A stretch of 64,000 nt of DNA from Sphingomonas hankookensis (lineage in GTDB: Bacteria > Pseudomonadota > Alphaproteobacteria > Sphingomonadales > Sphingomonadaceae), in assembly GCF_028551275.1 (NCBI RefSeq), contig NZ_CP117025.1, forward strand, positions 124,001 to 188,000. Direction: 5' to 3'. The notes under the pieces are model-generated. The model did no database searches. It saw only the letters and a list, made by a program, of their open reading frames with translations, and had not been told where the DNA came from. Position 1 is the first letter of the stretch. Every line of letters starts with the position of its first letter. The translations under genes were made by a program, and so were the position numbers. This document shows positions 43,028-52,468 of the stretch, one piece after another.

Positions 43028-43788
43028 CGGTGGAAGTGTTGCGCAGCGCTGCGCTGGAGGGGGTGGCGCACGGTTTTCTCGGGCGGCGCGGCGGGGTGTC
43101 GACCGGAGTCGTCGCCGGCCTCAACACTGGCCTTGGATCGGGCGACGATCCCGCCGCCATCGCCGAGAACCGCGCGCGCGCCGTTCAGGCGGTGCTGCCG
43201 GGGGCGGCACTGTGCGGGCTGTACCAGATTCATTCGGCCTCGGTCGTGCGCGTCCTGACCGCCTTTCCCGATGGGGAACGGCCGCAGGGCGACGCGATGG
43301 TCACCGAACGGCCGAACATCCTGCTCGGCATCCTGACCGCCGATTGCGCGCCGGTGCTGCTCGCCGACCGCGAGGCGGGGGTGGTCGGCGCGGCCCATGC
43401 CGGGTGGAAGGGGGCGCTGGCCGGGGTGACCGATGCGACCATCGCCCAGATGGAAAAGCTCGGCGCCCGTGCCGACCGCATCGCCGCCGCGGTGGGGCCC
43501 TGCATCGCGCGCGCGAGCTATGAGGTCGATATGGGCTTCGTCGAACGCTTCTGCGCGACCGATCCCGAGAATGAACGCTTCTTCGCGGAGAACCGCCCGG
43601 GCCATGCCCGGTTCGACCTTGAGGCCTATGTCGTCCACCGGCTGGCGGCGGCGGGCGTGCGGCGGATCGAGGCGCTGGGGCAGGACACCTATGCGCAGGA
43701 GGACCGCTTCTTCAGCTTCCGCCGCGCGACGCATCGCGGCGAAGCGGATTATGGGCGGCAGCTGTCGGTAATTGGGATCGCAGCGTAG
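43024..43788 (+). CDS. pgeF: Peptidoglycan editing factor PgeF (YfiH, multicopper-like fold)
   Basis: 254 residues. HGFLGRRGGVSTGVVAGLNTG is the family N-terminus; LYQIHSASV, TADCAPVLLAD, AAHAGWKGAL and GPCIARASYEVD supply the zinc/copper-site His and Cys residues of the YfiH/laccase-domain family. PgeF removes L-Ser-containing or other aberrant muropeptides and also acts as a purine nucleoside enzyme in some species. It is last in the lgt cluster and is followed by a Family A repeat. Confidence 0.92.
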   Translation: MTVEVLRSAALEGVAHGFLGRRGGVSTGVVAGLNTGLGSGDDPAAIAENRARAVQAVLPGAALCGLYQIHSASVVRVLTAFPDGERPQGDAMVTERPNILLGILTADCAPVLLADREAGVVGAAHAGWKGALAGVTDATIAQMEKLGARADRIAAAVGPCIARASYEVDMGFVERFCATDPENERFFAENRPGHARFDLEAYVVHRLAAAGVRRIEALGQDTYAQEDRFFSFRRATHRGEADYGRQLSVIGIAA

Positions 43789-43797
43789 CGCCCTCGC

Positions 43798-43883
43798 CGT
43801 ACCCCCGCGCAGGCGGGGGTCCAGAGCCCCGAGCGCAACCGTTGTCCTGCTTGGCCCTGGGCCCCCGCCTGCGCGGGGGTACG
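43798..43883. repeat. Family A palindromic element (inverted pair)
   Basis: CGTACCCCCGCGCAGGCGGG to CCTGCGCGGGGGTACG, immediately after pgeF; it could act as a terminator. Confidence 0.86.
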
Positions 43884-43964
43884 ACGTGGTGGCTTGTGCC
43901 CCCCCACATCGTAATTTGGTTTCTGTCGTAACTATCGCTACCCTTCCCGAAAAAGGAGAGATTC

Positions 43965-45272
43965 GTGACCGACGAAACCGAAGCCGACCTGACCGGCGTT
44001 CCCCCGCGCCGCCGCCCCAAGCCCCCGGTCGACACCGTCGGCGGGCGCCGGTTGAAGCCTGCGACGCTGATGATGGGCCATGGCTATGATCCGGTACTGT
44101 CCGAAGGCTCGCTCAAACCGCCGATCTTCGCGACCTCGACCTATGTCTTTCCCAATGCGGCGGCAGGCAAGCGGCATTTCGAGGGCGTGACCGGCAAGCG
44201 TCCCGGCGGGGCGGAGGGCCTCGTCTATTCGCGCTTCAACGGCCCGAACCAGGAAATCCTCGAAGACCGCCTCGGCGTCTGGGAAGCGGCGGAGGATGCG
44301 CTGGTCTTTTCCAGTGGCATGTCGGCGATCGCGACCCTGTTCCTGTCGATGGTCCAGCCGGGCGATACGATCATCCATTCCGGGCCGCTCTATGCCGCGA
44401 CCGAAACGCTGATCGGCCGCGTGCTGGGCCGCTTCGGGGTCGACTATCTCGACTTTCCGGCGGGCGCGACGCAGGACGAGATCGAGGCGGTGCTGCGCAA
44501 GGCCGAGGGCCGCGTGCCGCTGATCTATCTCGAAAGTCCGGCCAACCCGACCAACGCGCTGGTCGATATCGAAGCGGTCGCCGCCGCGCGTGACGCGGTG
44601 TTCGGCGACACGGTCGAAAAGCCGCCGATCGCGATCGACAACACGTTTCTGGGGCCGCTATGGCAACAACCGCTGCAGCACGGCGCCGACCTCGTCGTCT
44701 ATTCGCTGACCAAATATGCCGGCGGACATAGCGATCTGGTCGCCGGCGGCGTGCTGGGATCGAAGGCGCACATCAACACCATCCGGTCGATGCGCAACAC
44801 CATCGGCACGATCTGCGACCCGAACACGGCGTGGATGCTGCTGCGCTCGCTGGAGACGCTGGAGTTGCGCATGAGCCGCGCGGGCGAGAATGCGGCGAAG
44901 GTCTGCGCGTTCCTGAAGGACCATCCCAAGGTCGAGCGGGTCGGCTATCTCGGCTTCCTGAAGGACGATCGCCAGGCCGACATCTATCGTCGTCACTGCA
45001 CCGGCGGCGGGTCGACCTTCTCGCTGTACCTGAAGGGCGGCGAGCGCGAGGCGTTCGCGTTCCTCGACGCGCTGACCATCGCCAAACTGGCGGTGAGCCT
45101 CGGCGGGACCGAGACGCTGGCGAGCCATCCGGCGGGGATGACGCACCTGTCGGTGCCCGACGCGCGCAAGGTGGCGCTGGGGATTACCGACAATCTGGTG
45201 CGCATCTCGATCGGGGTCGAGGATGCCGATGATCTGATCGCCGATTTCGAACAGGCGCTGGCGGCGATCTGA
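43965..45272 (+). CDS. PLP-dependent cystathionine gamma-synthase family protein
   Basis: 435 residues from GTG with AAAGGAGAG upstream. YSRFNGPNQEILEDRLGVWEAAEDALVFSSGMSAI is the PLP phosphate region; YLESPANPTN, AIDNTFLGPLWQQPLQHGADLVVYSLTKYAGGHSD with the Schiff-base Lys complete the Cys/Met metabolism fold. A 35-residue extra N-terminus (PPRRRPKPPVDTVGGRRL) sets it apart from canonical MetB/MetC. It probably handles a sulfur amino acid (gamma-synthase, gamma-lyase or sulfhydrylase); the choice cannot be made from sequence. Confidence 0.9.
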   Translation: MTDETEADLTGVPPRRRPKPPVDTVGGRRLKPATLMMGHGYDPVLSEGSLKPPIFATSTYVFPNAAAGKRHFEGVTGKRPGGAEGLVYSRFNGPNQEILEDRLGVWEAAEDALVFSSGMSAIATLFLSMVQPGDTIIHSGPLYAATETLIGRVLGRFGVDYLDFPAGATQDEIEAVLRKAEGRVPLIYLESPANPTNALVDIEAVAAARDAVFGDTVEKPPIAIDNTFLGPLWQQPLQHGADLVVYSLTKYAGGHSDLVAGGVLGSKAHINTIRSMRNTIGTICDPNTAWMLLRSLETLELRMSRAGENAAKVCAFLKDHPKVERVGYLGFLKDDRQADIYRRHCTGGGSTFSLYLKGGEREAFAFLDALTIAKLAVSLGGTETLASHPAGMTHLSVPDARKVALGITDNLVRISIGVEDADDLIADFEQALAAI

Positions 45273-45280
45273 CCAGAAGA

Positions 45281-45412
45281 TCCTCCCCATATCATGGGGA
45301 GGGGGGCCAGCCGCAGGCTGGTGGAGGGGCGTTGCCCCAGGCGTAGCGCTCGCGGCTTTGCCCCTCCACCACTCGCTGACGCGAGCGGTCCCCCTCCCCG
45401 TGCCGGGGAGGA
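45281..45412. repeat. Family B REPIN-like element (inverted pair)
   Basis: Left half TCCTCCCC-loop-GGGGAGGGGGGCC-N11-GGTGGAGGGGC, 29-nt spacer, then the inverted right half ending GGGGAGGA. Compare 3201-3338 and the DUF559-containing element at 24419-24857. Confidence 0.9.
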
Positions 45413-45414
45413 TC

Positions 45415-45576
45415 TTATCCCCCGCCAATCCCCTCGATCACCTTCCCCGTACCGCCACAATTCTCGCACTCGCCATCGCGGATCGTGCCCGTGCCGCCAC
45501 AGCGCGGACACACATCCTCGCCCGTCCCGGGCGTGCCCGGCGCCGCATCGTCACCCGGGTTCATCGGTTCGGCCAT
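45415..45576 (-). CDS. Small DnaJ-type zinc-finger protein
   Basis: 53 residues with GGGAGAAGATC before ATG. The C-terminal half [25 protein letters not shown] has two CxxCxGxG motifs as in the DnaJ Cys-rich domain, so one zinc ion is expected. The N-terminal 20 residues are acidic and Pro/Gly-rich. It is divergent from tgt by 55 bp. The role is unknown, perhaps a chaperone accessory or redox-zinc protein. Confidence 0.78.
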   Translation of the reverse strand: MAEPMNPGDDAAPGTPGTGEDVCPRCGGTGTIRDGECENCGGTGKVIEGIGGG

Positions 45577-45631
45577 GATCTTCTCTCCCGTCAAACCGCA
45601 ACAACGGTCGACAGCGCGGGGAAGGTCCGGC

Positions 45632-46780
45632 ATGACGGCTCGCCTTATGGCCCCGCGTTTCGCCTTTACCGTCACCGCCACGTCCGGCCGCGCCCGCACC
45701 GGCACCATCGCCATGCAGCGCGGCGACATCCGCACGCCTGCCTTCATGCCGGTCGGCACCGCCGCCACCGTGAAGGCGATGAAGCCGCAGGACGTGCGTG
45801 CGTCGGGCGCCGACATCCTGCTCGGCAACACCTATCACCTGATGCTGCGCCCCAGCGCGGAGCGGGTCGCGCGGCTGGGGGGCTTGCACAAGTTCATGGG
45901 CTGGGACCGCCCGATCCTGACCGACAGCGGCGGCTATCAGGTGATGAGCCTGTCCGAACTGACCAAACGGTCGGAGGACGGGGTCGAGTTCAAGAGCCAC
46001 TTGGACGGCACCCGTCACCTGATGAGTCCCGAACGCTCGATGGAAATCCAGCGGTTGCTCGGCTCCGACATCGTCATGGCGTTCGACGAACTGGTCCCGA
46101 CCACCTCGACCCGCGAGGTGCAGGCCCGCGCGATGGAACGATCGATGCGCTGGGCACGCCGCAGCCGGGCCGGGTTCGATTCGGGTGAGGAGCATTCCTC
46201 GCGCGCCGCGTTGTTCGGCATCCAGCAGGGGGCGCTCGACGAAAAACTGCGGAAAAGCTCCGCCGACGCGCTGATCGATATCGGCTTCGACGGCTATGCG
46301 GTCGGCGGCCTTGCCGTGGGCGAAGGGCAGGAGGCGATGTTCGGCGTGCTCGACTATGCGCCGCAGCAGCTGCCGGTGGACAAGCCCCGCTATCTGATGG
46401 GCGTGGGCAAGCCCGACGACATCGTCGGCGCGGTCGAACGCGGCATCGACATGTTCGACTGCGTGCTGCCGACCCGCTCGGGCCGCACCGGACAGGCGTT
46501 CACCCGTTCAGGCCCGATCAACATCCGCAACGCCAAATTTGCCGAGGATCTGGGGCCGGTCGACCCCGACTGCGCCTGCCCGGTCTGTCACGGCCACAGC
46601 CGCGCCTATCTCCACCATCTCGTCCGCGCGGGCGAGATTCTGGGGGCGATGCTGATGACCGAGCATAATCTCTATTTCTACCAGGCGCTGATGGTCGACC
46701 TGCGCGCCGCGATCGCGAGCGACACGCTGGCCGCCTTTGCCGACGATTTCCGGGCACGCTACACCGCCCCCAAGCATTGA
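45632..46780 (+). CDS. tgt: Queuine tRNA-ribosyltransferase
   Basis: 382 residues. [57 protein letters not shown] with the general-acid Asp, [16 protein letters not shown], and [16 protein letters not shown] with the nucleophile Asp region are all present. The zinc site [17 protein letters not shown] is intact. It exchanges the wobble guanine in tRNA-Asn, -Asp, -His and -Tyr for the queuosine precursor. queA and other queuosine genes are not adjacent. Confidence 0.96.
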   Translation: MTARLMAPRFAFTVTATSGRARTGTIAMQRGDIRTPAFMPVGTAATVKAMKPQDVRASGADILLGNTYHLMLRPSAERVARLGGLHKFMGWDRPILTDSGGYQVMSLSELTKRSEDGVEFKSHLDGTRHLMSPERSMEIQRLLGSDIVMAFDELVPTTSTREVQARAMERSMRWARRSRAGFDSGEEHSSRAALFGIQQGALDEKLRKSSADALIDIGFDGYAVGGLAVGEGQEAMFGVLDYAPQQLPVDKPRYLMGVGKPDDIVGAVERGIDMFDCVLPTRSGRTGQAFTRSGPINIRNAKFAEDLGPVDPDCACPVCHGHSRAYLHHLVRAGEILGAMLMTEHNLYFYQALMVDLRAAIASDTLAAFADDFRARYTAPKH

Positions 46781-46803
46781 ACCCCGACAAGAGGGAGAGG
46801 ATC

Positions 46804-46998
46804 ATGACCGACAAGACCGAACTGAACGAAGTGACCGCCGCCGCCAAGGAGGTGAAGCGCGTCGCCGACGCCGCCGCCGAAACCAAGCAGCCGTCGAAGG
46901 GGCAGGGCTGGCCGCTGGTGCCGATCGGCATCGGCATCGGATCGGCCGCACTGGCCGCCGCGTTGCTCTACGCGAATTCGGGGCGCAAGAAGGACTGA
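46804..46998 (+). CDS. Small single-helix membrane protein
   Basis: 64 residues with AGGGAGAGGATC before ATG. A charged N-terminal helix (TDKTELNEVTAAAKEVKRVADAAAETKQPSK) precedes one membrane helix (WPLVPIGIGIGSAALAAALLYA) and a basic end (GRKKD). No family is assigned; similar tail-anchored-like small proteins occur in sphingomonads. It starts 23 nt after tgt and may share its transcript. Confidence 0.7.
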   Translation: MTDKTELNEVTAAAKEVKRVADAAAETKQPSKGQGWPLVPIGIGIGSAALAAALLYANSGRKKD

Positions 46999-47006
46999 TT
47001 TCTTCT

Positions 47007-47102
47007 CGTCATTCCCGCGAAGGCGGGAATCCATAACCGCTGACGGTTGCGCCTTTTCCGCGACGCTCGCGTGTATGGACTCCCGCCTGCGCGGGAGTGA
47101 CG
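47007..47102. repeat. Family A' palindromic element (inverted pair)
   Basis: CGTCATTCCCGCGAAGGCGG to CCTGCGCGGGAGTGACG, between the small membrane protein and the M16 protease gene. Confidence 0.86.
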
Positions 47103-47204
47103 AAGCATTTCGGTTCGATCGCGACGTCGTAACCGGCGATACGTTGACACTCCGGGGCAATGCGGCCCACACCTGCCGCATCATCCGTCCGGAGAGTTGC
47201 CCCC

Positions 47205-50051
47205 ATGCGTTTCGGCCTCGCGCTGCTGATCTCGACCGCCCTGCTTGCCCCGGCTCACGCGCAGCAGCGCCCCGCCCCGACGGCGCCCGCCGCCAGCCCG
47301 ACCGTACCGCCGATCGCCTATACCGAACGCACGCTCGCCAACGGCCTGCGCGTCTATGCCATTCGCGACACGTCCAGCGCGAACGTGTCGGTGCAGGTGT
47401 GGTACGATGTCGGGTCGAAGGACGATCCCGCCGGCCGCTCGGGCTTTGCGCACATGTTCGAACATCTGATGTTCAAGGCGACGCGGAACCTGGTGCCCGA
47501 ACAGCTCGACCGGCTGACCGAGGATGTCGGCGGGTACAACAACGCGTCGACCGCCGACGACTATACCAATTATTACGAGGTGGTGCCTGCCAACCACCTG
47601 CAGCGGCTGTTGTTCGCCGAGGCCGACCGGATGGCGACGCTGGTCGTCGATCCCAAGACCTTCGCGTCGGAACGCGAGGTGGTGAAGGAGGAACTGCGCA
47701 GCCGCATCCTCGCCCAACCCTATGGCAAGCTGTTCGGCCTCTATGCGCCGATGGTGTCGTATAGCCACCACCCCTATGCGCGGCCGGGCATCGGATCGAT
47801 CGAGGATCTCGACGCGGCGACCATCGACGATATCCGCGCGTTTCACGCGACCTATTACCGGCCCGACAATGCCGTGCTGGTGGTCGCGGGCAATTTCGAT
47901 CCCGCGCAGTTGAACCGCTGGGTCGACCAGTATTTCGGCACCATCGCCAAGCCCAACCGTCCGATCCCGCGGGTGAGCGTCGACGAACCGGTCCGCCAGC
48001 AGCCGGTGACGAAGACGGTCTATGAGGCGAACACCCCGCTGCCCGCGATACTCATCAGCTATCCGCTGCCGCCGGCCAATCATCCCGATCAGGCGGCGTT
48101 GAAGGTGCTCGACGCGATCCTGTCGGGCGGGGACAATTCGCGCCTGCACCAGAGCCTCGTCTATCGTGACCAGATCGCGCAGGATGTCGGCGTGCAACTC
48201 GATGCCAAGCAGGGACCGGGCACGCTGTCGCTCTACGCGATTCTTGCCGGCGGCAAATCGGTGGCCGAGGGCGAAGCGGCGCTGAAGCGCGAGGTCGCCA
48301 GCCTGATCGCGACGCCGCCGACGGCGGCCGAACTGGCCGAGGCCAAGAACGAGATCACCACCGCCGAACTGCTGTCGCGCGAGACGGCGGAAGGGAAAGC
48401 GTCGGCGCTGGCGCAGGGCGTGATCGTCGAGCGCGATCCGAAGGCCGCCGACAAGGCGCTGGCCGCGATCGGTCGCGTCACCGCCGCCGATGTCCAGCGC
48501 GTCGCGAAGACGTGGCTCCCCGCCAACCGCGCCGCGACGATCCGCTATCTGCCCGATACCGCCAAGCCGGCGGGGGCGAGCAGCGACACCATCGCCATCG
48601 CCAACAGCGTGGTCACCGCACCGCTCGCCGTGCCGCCGGGCATCGCGATCCATACCCCGGCACCCGAAGGCCAGCGCGTGCTGCCGCCCGCCCCGGCTGC
48701 GCCGGTACAGGTCGCGATTCCGGTGCCGGTCGAACGCCGCCTCCCCAACGGCATGCGCGTCGTGCTGGTCGAAAAGCGCGGGGTGCCGGTGGTGACCGCC
48801 GCCTTGGTCGCGGGCGGTGGCGCGGTCGCCGATCCCGCCGATCGTGCCGGCGTCGGCGAACTGACCGCCGGGCTGCTGACGCAGGGGACCAAGACCCGCT
48901 CGGCGACCGAGATCGCCCGCGCGGTCGAATCTTTGGGCGGCAGCATCGGCAGCGGTGCCGGATGGGATTCGCAGAACGTCACGCTGACCGTCGGGTCGGG
49001 ACAGGTCGCGCCGGCGCTCGGCATCCTCGCCGATGTCGCGCGCAACCCGGCGTTCGCGCAGGACGAGATCGACCGGCTGCGCACCCGCACCATCGACGGG
49101 GTCAGCGTCGCGCTGACCGATCCGGGGCAGTTGTCGAGCCTCGTCGCCGACCGCGCGGTGTTCGGCGGCGCGCCCTATGGCCATCCCGCCAGCGGCACGC
49201 CGACCACGCTGAAGGCGATCACCCGCGCCGACATCACCAGCGCCTATGCCCGCGCATGGCAGCCCGAAAAGGCGACTCTGGTGCTGGTCGGCGACATCAC
49301 CCCCGATGCCGGGATGGCGCTGGCGACGCAGCTGTTCGGCGACTGGCGCAGCCAGCCGAACGCAACGCCCGCGCCGGTGCCGCAGGTCGCCGCCCCCGCC
49401 CCCCGCGTCATCGTCGTCGACATGCCCGGTGCCGGACAGGCGGGCGTCGTCGTCGCGCGGCCGGGCATCGCGCGCAGCAACGCCGCCTATTTCCCCGCCG
49501 CCGTCGCCAACGCGACGCTGGGTGTCGGCTTCTCGTCGCGCCTGAACCAGGAAATCCGTATCAAGCGCGGCCTCGCCTACGGTGCCCGGTCGGAGCTGGA
49601 TGCGCGGCGGAACGGGGGTGCGGTCGGCGCATCGACCCAGACCAAGAACCCGTCCGCGCCGGAGGTGGTCAAGATCATCACCGACGAGATGCGCCGCATG
49701 GGTGCCGAACCCGCGCCGGAAGCCGAACTGGCGACACGCAAGGCGGTGCTGACCGGCAATTTCGGCCGCACGATCGAACGGACTAGCGGCATCGCCGGTA
49801 CGATCGTCACCTATGTGTCGGACGGAGTACCGCTGGCGCGCATCGCGACCTTCCTTCCCTCGATCGAGGCGGTCGGTCCGGCGGCGGTGCAGCAGGCGGC
49901 GGCCAAGGTCATGGACCCGAAGGCGGCGAGCATCGTCGTGGTCGGCGACGCGAAGCAGTTTCTCGAACCGCTCCGCGCCGCCTATCCGCAGCTGGTCGTG
50001 ATCCCCGCCGCGTCGGTCGACCTCAGCCGCGCCGATCTGGGGGTGAAGTAG
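47205..50051 (+). CDS. M16 family zinc peptidase, secreted
   Basis: 948 residues with a signal peptide (MRFGLALLISTALLAPAHA). The first M16 half holds the inverted zinc motif HMFEH (His83, Glu86, His87) and a downstream Glu in REVVKEELRSR; the second half (from about residue 505, PVERRLPNGMRVVLVEKRGVPVV) lacks this motif, as usual for the non-catalytic partner domain. It likely acts on peptides in the periplasm. GGAGAGTTGCCCCC precedes the ATG. It is flanked by repeats on both sides and appears to be a single-gene unit. Confidence 0.93.
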   Translation: MRFGLALLISTALLAPAHAQQRPAPTAPAASPTVPPIAYTERTLANGLRVYAIRDTSSANVSVQVWYDVGSKDDPAGRSGFAHMFEHLMFKATRNLVPEQLDRLTEDVGGYNNASTADDYTNYYEVVPANHLQRLLFAEADRMATLVVDPKTFASEREVVKEELRSRILAQPYGKLFGLYAPMVSYSHHPYARPGIGSIEDLDAATIDDIRAFHATYYRPDNAVLVVAGNFDPAQLNRWVDQYFGTIAKPNRPIPRVSVDEPVRQQPVTKTVYEANTPLPAILISYPLPPANHPDQAALKVLDAILSGGDNSRLHQSLVYRDQIAQDVGVQLDAKQGPGTLSLYAILAGGKSVAEGEAALKREVASLIATPPTAAELAEAKNEITTAELLSRETAEGKASALAQGVIVERDPKAADKALAAIGRVTAADVQRVAKTWLPANRAATIRYLPDTAKPAGASSDTIAIANSVVTAPLAVPPGIAIHTPAPEGQRVLPPAPAAPVQVAIPVPVERRLPNGMRVVLVEKRGVPVVTAALVAGGGAVADPADRAGVGELTAGLLTQGTKTRSATEIARAVESLGGSIGSGAGWDSQNVTLTVGSGQVAPALGILADVARNPAFAQDEIDRLRTRTIDGVSVALTDPGQLSSLVADRAVFGGAPYGHPASGTPTTLKAITRADITSAYARAWQPEKATLVLVGDITPDAGMALATQLFGDWRSQPNATPAPVPQVAAPAPRVIVVDMPGAGQAGVVVARPGIARSNAAYFPAAVANATLGVGFSSRLNQEIRIKRGLAYGARSELDARRNGGAVGASTQTKNPSAPEVVKIITDEMRRMGAEPAPEAELATRKAVLTGNFGRTIERTSGIAGTIVTYVSDGVPLARIATFLPSIEAVGPAAVQQAAAKVMDPKAASIVVVGDAKQFLEPLRAAYPQLVVIPAASVDLSRADLGVK

Positions 50052-50060
50052 GAGTCGCAC

Positions 50061-50089
50061 CGTCACCCCGGACTCGATCCGGGGTGACG
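50061..50089. repeat. Family C half element
   Basis: CGTCACCCCGGACTCGATCC followed by GGGGTGACG, a compact hairpin 9 bp after the M16 stop; possible terminator. Confidence 0.8.
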
Positions 50090-50133
50090 GAACGTGAGCA
50101 TTCTAGAGGCTGATCCATCCAACTTGAATCGGA

Positions 50134-50216
50134 CGTCATCCCAGCGAAGGCTGGGATCTCTCGGTGACAGCACGCCACAGGAGCCGCTTGAGACCCCAGC
50201 CTGCGCTGGGGTGACG
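50134..50216. repeat. Family D palindromic element (inverted pair)
   Basis: CGTCATCCCAGCGAAGGCTG to CCTGCGCTGGGGTGACG, upstream of the SleB-like gene. Confidence 0.84.
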
Positions 50217-50293
50217 TTTTAATGCAGATGGATCACACTCTAGACCTCGGAATCTTGCGACTTTCGATACTTTTTCCGGCTAGGTCCTGCCCC

Positions 50294-51268
50294 ATGGCGG
50301 CCCTTCCCCCCATCAACCGGCGCGTGCGCAGGATCGGCGGCGCGGCCCTGCTGCTCGTCGGTGGGGCGATCGCCGTGCGGGCGGGGATCGCGGCGCGTGA
50401 GCATCGCGATCCGTCCGCGCCACCACCGCCGGTGGCGACCGGCTATGAGGCCGACGATCATTTCCCCGGCGCGGCGCAACTGTTGCTCGACGCCCCGGTC
50501 CGCCGGGGGGAGACCGGCACGGCGCCCCTGCCCGCGCTTCCCGCCAACGCGGATGCCGGCGACCTCGGCGACGCATCGATCCGCCCGGCCCGCCCGTTCG
50601 TATTGCGTGGTAGCCAGCTCGACCGCGCCCGCGCGCTGCGATGCCTGACCACTGCCGTCTATTACGAAGCAGGCAACGAACCCGATGCCGGGCAGCGGGC
50701 GGTGGCGCAGGTCGTGCTGAACCGCGTGCGCCATCCCGCCTTTCCGGCGACCGTGTGCGGCGTGGTGTTCCAGGGGTCGAACCGGCCGGTATGCCAGTTC
50801 AGCTTTGCGTGCGACGGGGCGATGGCCCGGGTGCCGGCACCGTCGGTCTGGCTGCGCTCGCGCCGGGTCGCCGCGCGTGCGCTGTCGGGCGACGTCTTCG
50901 CGCCCGTCGGGCTGGCGACGCATTACCATACCTATGCCGTCACCCCGTCGTGGAACCGGGCGCTGGTGATGACCGGCGTGTTCGGCGCGCATTTCTTCCA
51001 CCGGTGGAAGGGGTGGTGGGGCACCCCCGCGGCGTTCACCGACCGCTATATCGGCATGGAGCCGATGCCGGGGCCACTACGCCCCCTGCCCCCGCCGCCG
51101 ACGCTGGAGGCGGTGCCGGTCCCGAACGTCCCGCTGGTCCCGCCGACGTTCGTCGCGCCGCCGACGCCGGTGGCCAGCGCGACACCCGTGGTGGAGCCGA
51201 AGGATACGCTGCCACCGGAATCGCAGGTCCTCGACCGGTGGAAGGATTCGGGCAAGCCGTTGCGGTAG
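50294..51268 (+). CDS. Cell wall hydrolase, SleB family
   Basis: 324 residues. The start at the second Met (50294) leaves one N-terminal helix (IGGAALLLVGGAIAVRAGIAA) as membrane anchor or signal. CLTTAVYYEAGNEPDAGQRAVAQVVLNRVRHPAFPATVCGVVFQG is the SleB/Hydrolase_2 domain with catalytic Glu125. CQFSFACDGAM and THYHTYAVTPSWN follow. The C-terminal 75 residues are Pro-rich. It probably cleaves peptidoglycan glycan strands in the periplasm. Confidence 0.9.
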   Translation: MAALPPINRRVRRIGGAALLLVGGAIAVRAGIAAREHRDPSAPPPPVATGYEADDHFPGAAQLLLDAPVRRGETGTAPLPALPANADAGDLGDASIRPARPFVLRGSQLDRARALRCLTTAVYYEAGNEPDAGQRAVAQVVLNRVRHPAFPATVCGVVFQGSNRPVCQFSFACDGAMARVPAPSVWLRSRRVAARALSGDVFAPVGLATHYHTYAVTPSWNRALVMTGVFGAHFFHRWKGWWGTPAAFTDRYIGMEPMPGPLRPLPPPPTLEAVPVPNVPLVPPTFVAPPTPVASATPVVEPKDTLPPESQVLDRWKDSGKPLR

Positions 51269-51345
51269 GACCGGCCTTTCTCGCTCCCCCGTGACTTTCC
51301 CCCGCCGGCCCCCTACCTGAGCGGCAACCAACCGGAGTGTGCCCC

Positions 51346-52299
51346 ATGTCGCTGACCGTCGCCGTCCAGATGGACCCCCTTGCCGGCATCAACATCGCGG
51401 GCGATTCGACCTTTGCGCTGATGCTGTCAGCGCAGGCGCGCGGCCACCGGCTGTTCCATTATGCGCCCGAAGACCTCAACCAGTCGGGCGACCGGGTATG
51501 GACGCAGGCCCGGCCGGTGACGGTGCAGCGGGTGGTGGGCGATCACTTCGCGTTCGGCGACGCCGTCAGCCTCGATCTGGGCGAACAGGCCGATGTCGTG
51601 CTGATGCGGCAGGATCCGCCGTTCGACCTCGGCTACATTACTGCGACGCACCTGCTGGAGCGGATCAGCGACCGGACTTTGGTGGTCAACGACCCGGCAT
51701 CGGTGCGTAACGCGCCCGAAAAGCTGTTCGTGCTCGATTACCAGCGCTTCATGCCGCCGACGCTCATCACCCGGTCGGTGGACGAGGCACGCAAGTTCCT
51801 GAACGAGCATGGCTCGATCGTGGTCAAGCCGCTCCACGGCAATGGCGGTAAGGCGATCTTCAAGATCGATGCCGATGCGCAGAACCTGTCCTCGCTGATC
51901 GAGGTCTTCAACACCGCCTATCGCGAACCGCATATGGTCCAGGCGTTCCTGTCGGCGGTGGCGAAGGGCGACAAGCGCATCGTGCTGGTCGATGGCGAGG
52001 TCGCGGGTGCGGTCAACCGGCTGCCGGGTGCCGGCGAGATCCGCTCCAACCTCGCGGTCGGCGGCACGGCGGCCAAGACCGAGTTGACGGACAAGGAACG
52101 CGAAATCTGCGCCGCGCTCGGGCCCGAACTGAAGCGGCGCGGGCTGATCTTCGTCGGGATCGACGTGATCGGCGGCGAATGGCTGACCGAGATCAACGTG
52201 ACGTCGCCTACCGGCATCGTCGCGATCGAGAAGTTCGACGGAACCGATGTTGCCGGCATGATCTGGGACGCGATCGAGGCGCGGGTGGCGGAGCGGTAA
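51346..52299 (+). CDS. gshB: Glutathione synthetase
   Basis: 317 residues. VAVQMDPLAGINIAGDSTFALMLSAQARGH is the GshB N-terminus; RQDPPFDLGYITATHLLE the substrate region; IVVKPLHGNGGKAIF and LVDGEVAGAVNRLPGAGEIRSNLAVGGTA the ATP-grasp loops; FVGIDVIGGEWLTEINVTSPTGI the metal site. It joins gamma-Glu-Cys and Gly. gshA is not adjacent. Confidence 0.97.
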   Translation: MSLTVAVQMDPLAGINIAGDSTFALMLSAQARGHRLFHYAPEDLNQSGDRVWTQARPVTVQRVVGDHFAFGDAVSLDLGEQADVVLMRQDPPFDLGYITATHLLERISDRTLVVNDPASVRNAPEKLFVLDYQRFMPPTLITRSVDEARKFLNEHGSIVVKPLHGNGGKAIFKIDADAQNLSSLIEVFNTAYREPHMVQAFLSAVAKGDKRIVLVDGEVAGAVNRLPGAGEIRSNLAVGGTAAKTELTDKEREICAALGPELKRRGLIFVGIDVIGGEWLTEINVTSPTGIVAIEKFDGTDVAGMIWDAIEARVAER

Positions 52300-52319
52300 C
52301 GACACCAACCAGCCACGCA

Positions 52320-52402
52320 CGTCACCCCAGCGCAGGCTGGGGTCTCAAGCGGCTCTTGTCCCGCGCCATCACCGGGAGACCCCAGCCTGCGCTGGGGTGA
52401 CG
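52320..52402. repeat. Family D palindromic element (inverted pair)
   Basis: CGTCACCCCAGCGCAGGCTG to CCTGCGCTGGGGTGACG, between gshB and the DedA gene. Confidence 0.86.
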
Positions 52403-52468
52403 TGGTTGGCAGGATGGGGCAACCGGCACGCACGGCACGAAACCCCGACCCGGACGTTCGGAACCCCC

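Noticed and set aside
47181..50066. 961-codon open frame opposite the M16 protease
   Set aside because: Exact antisense of a well-defined protease with signal peptide; composition is typical of a shadow frame.
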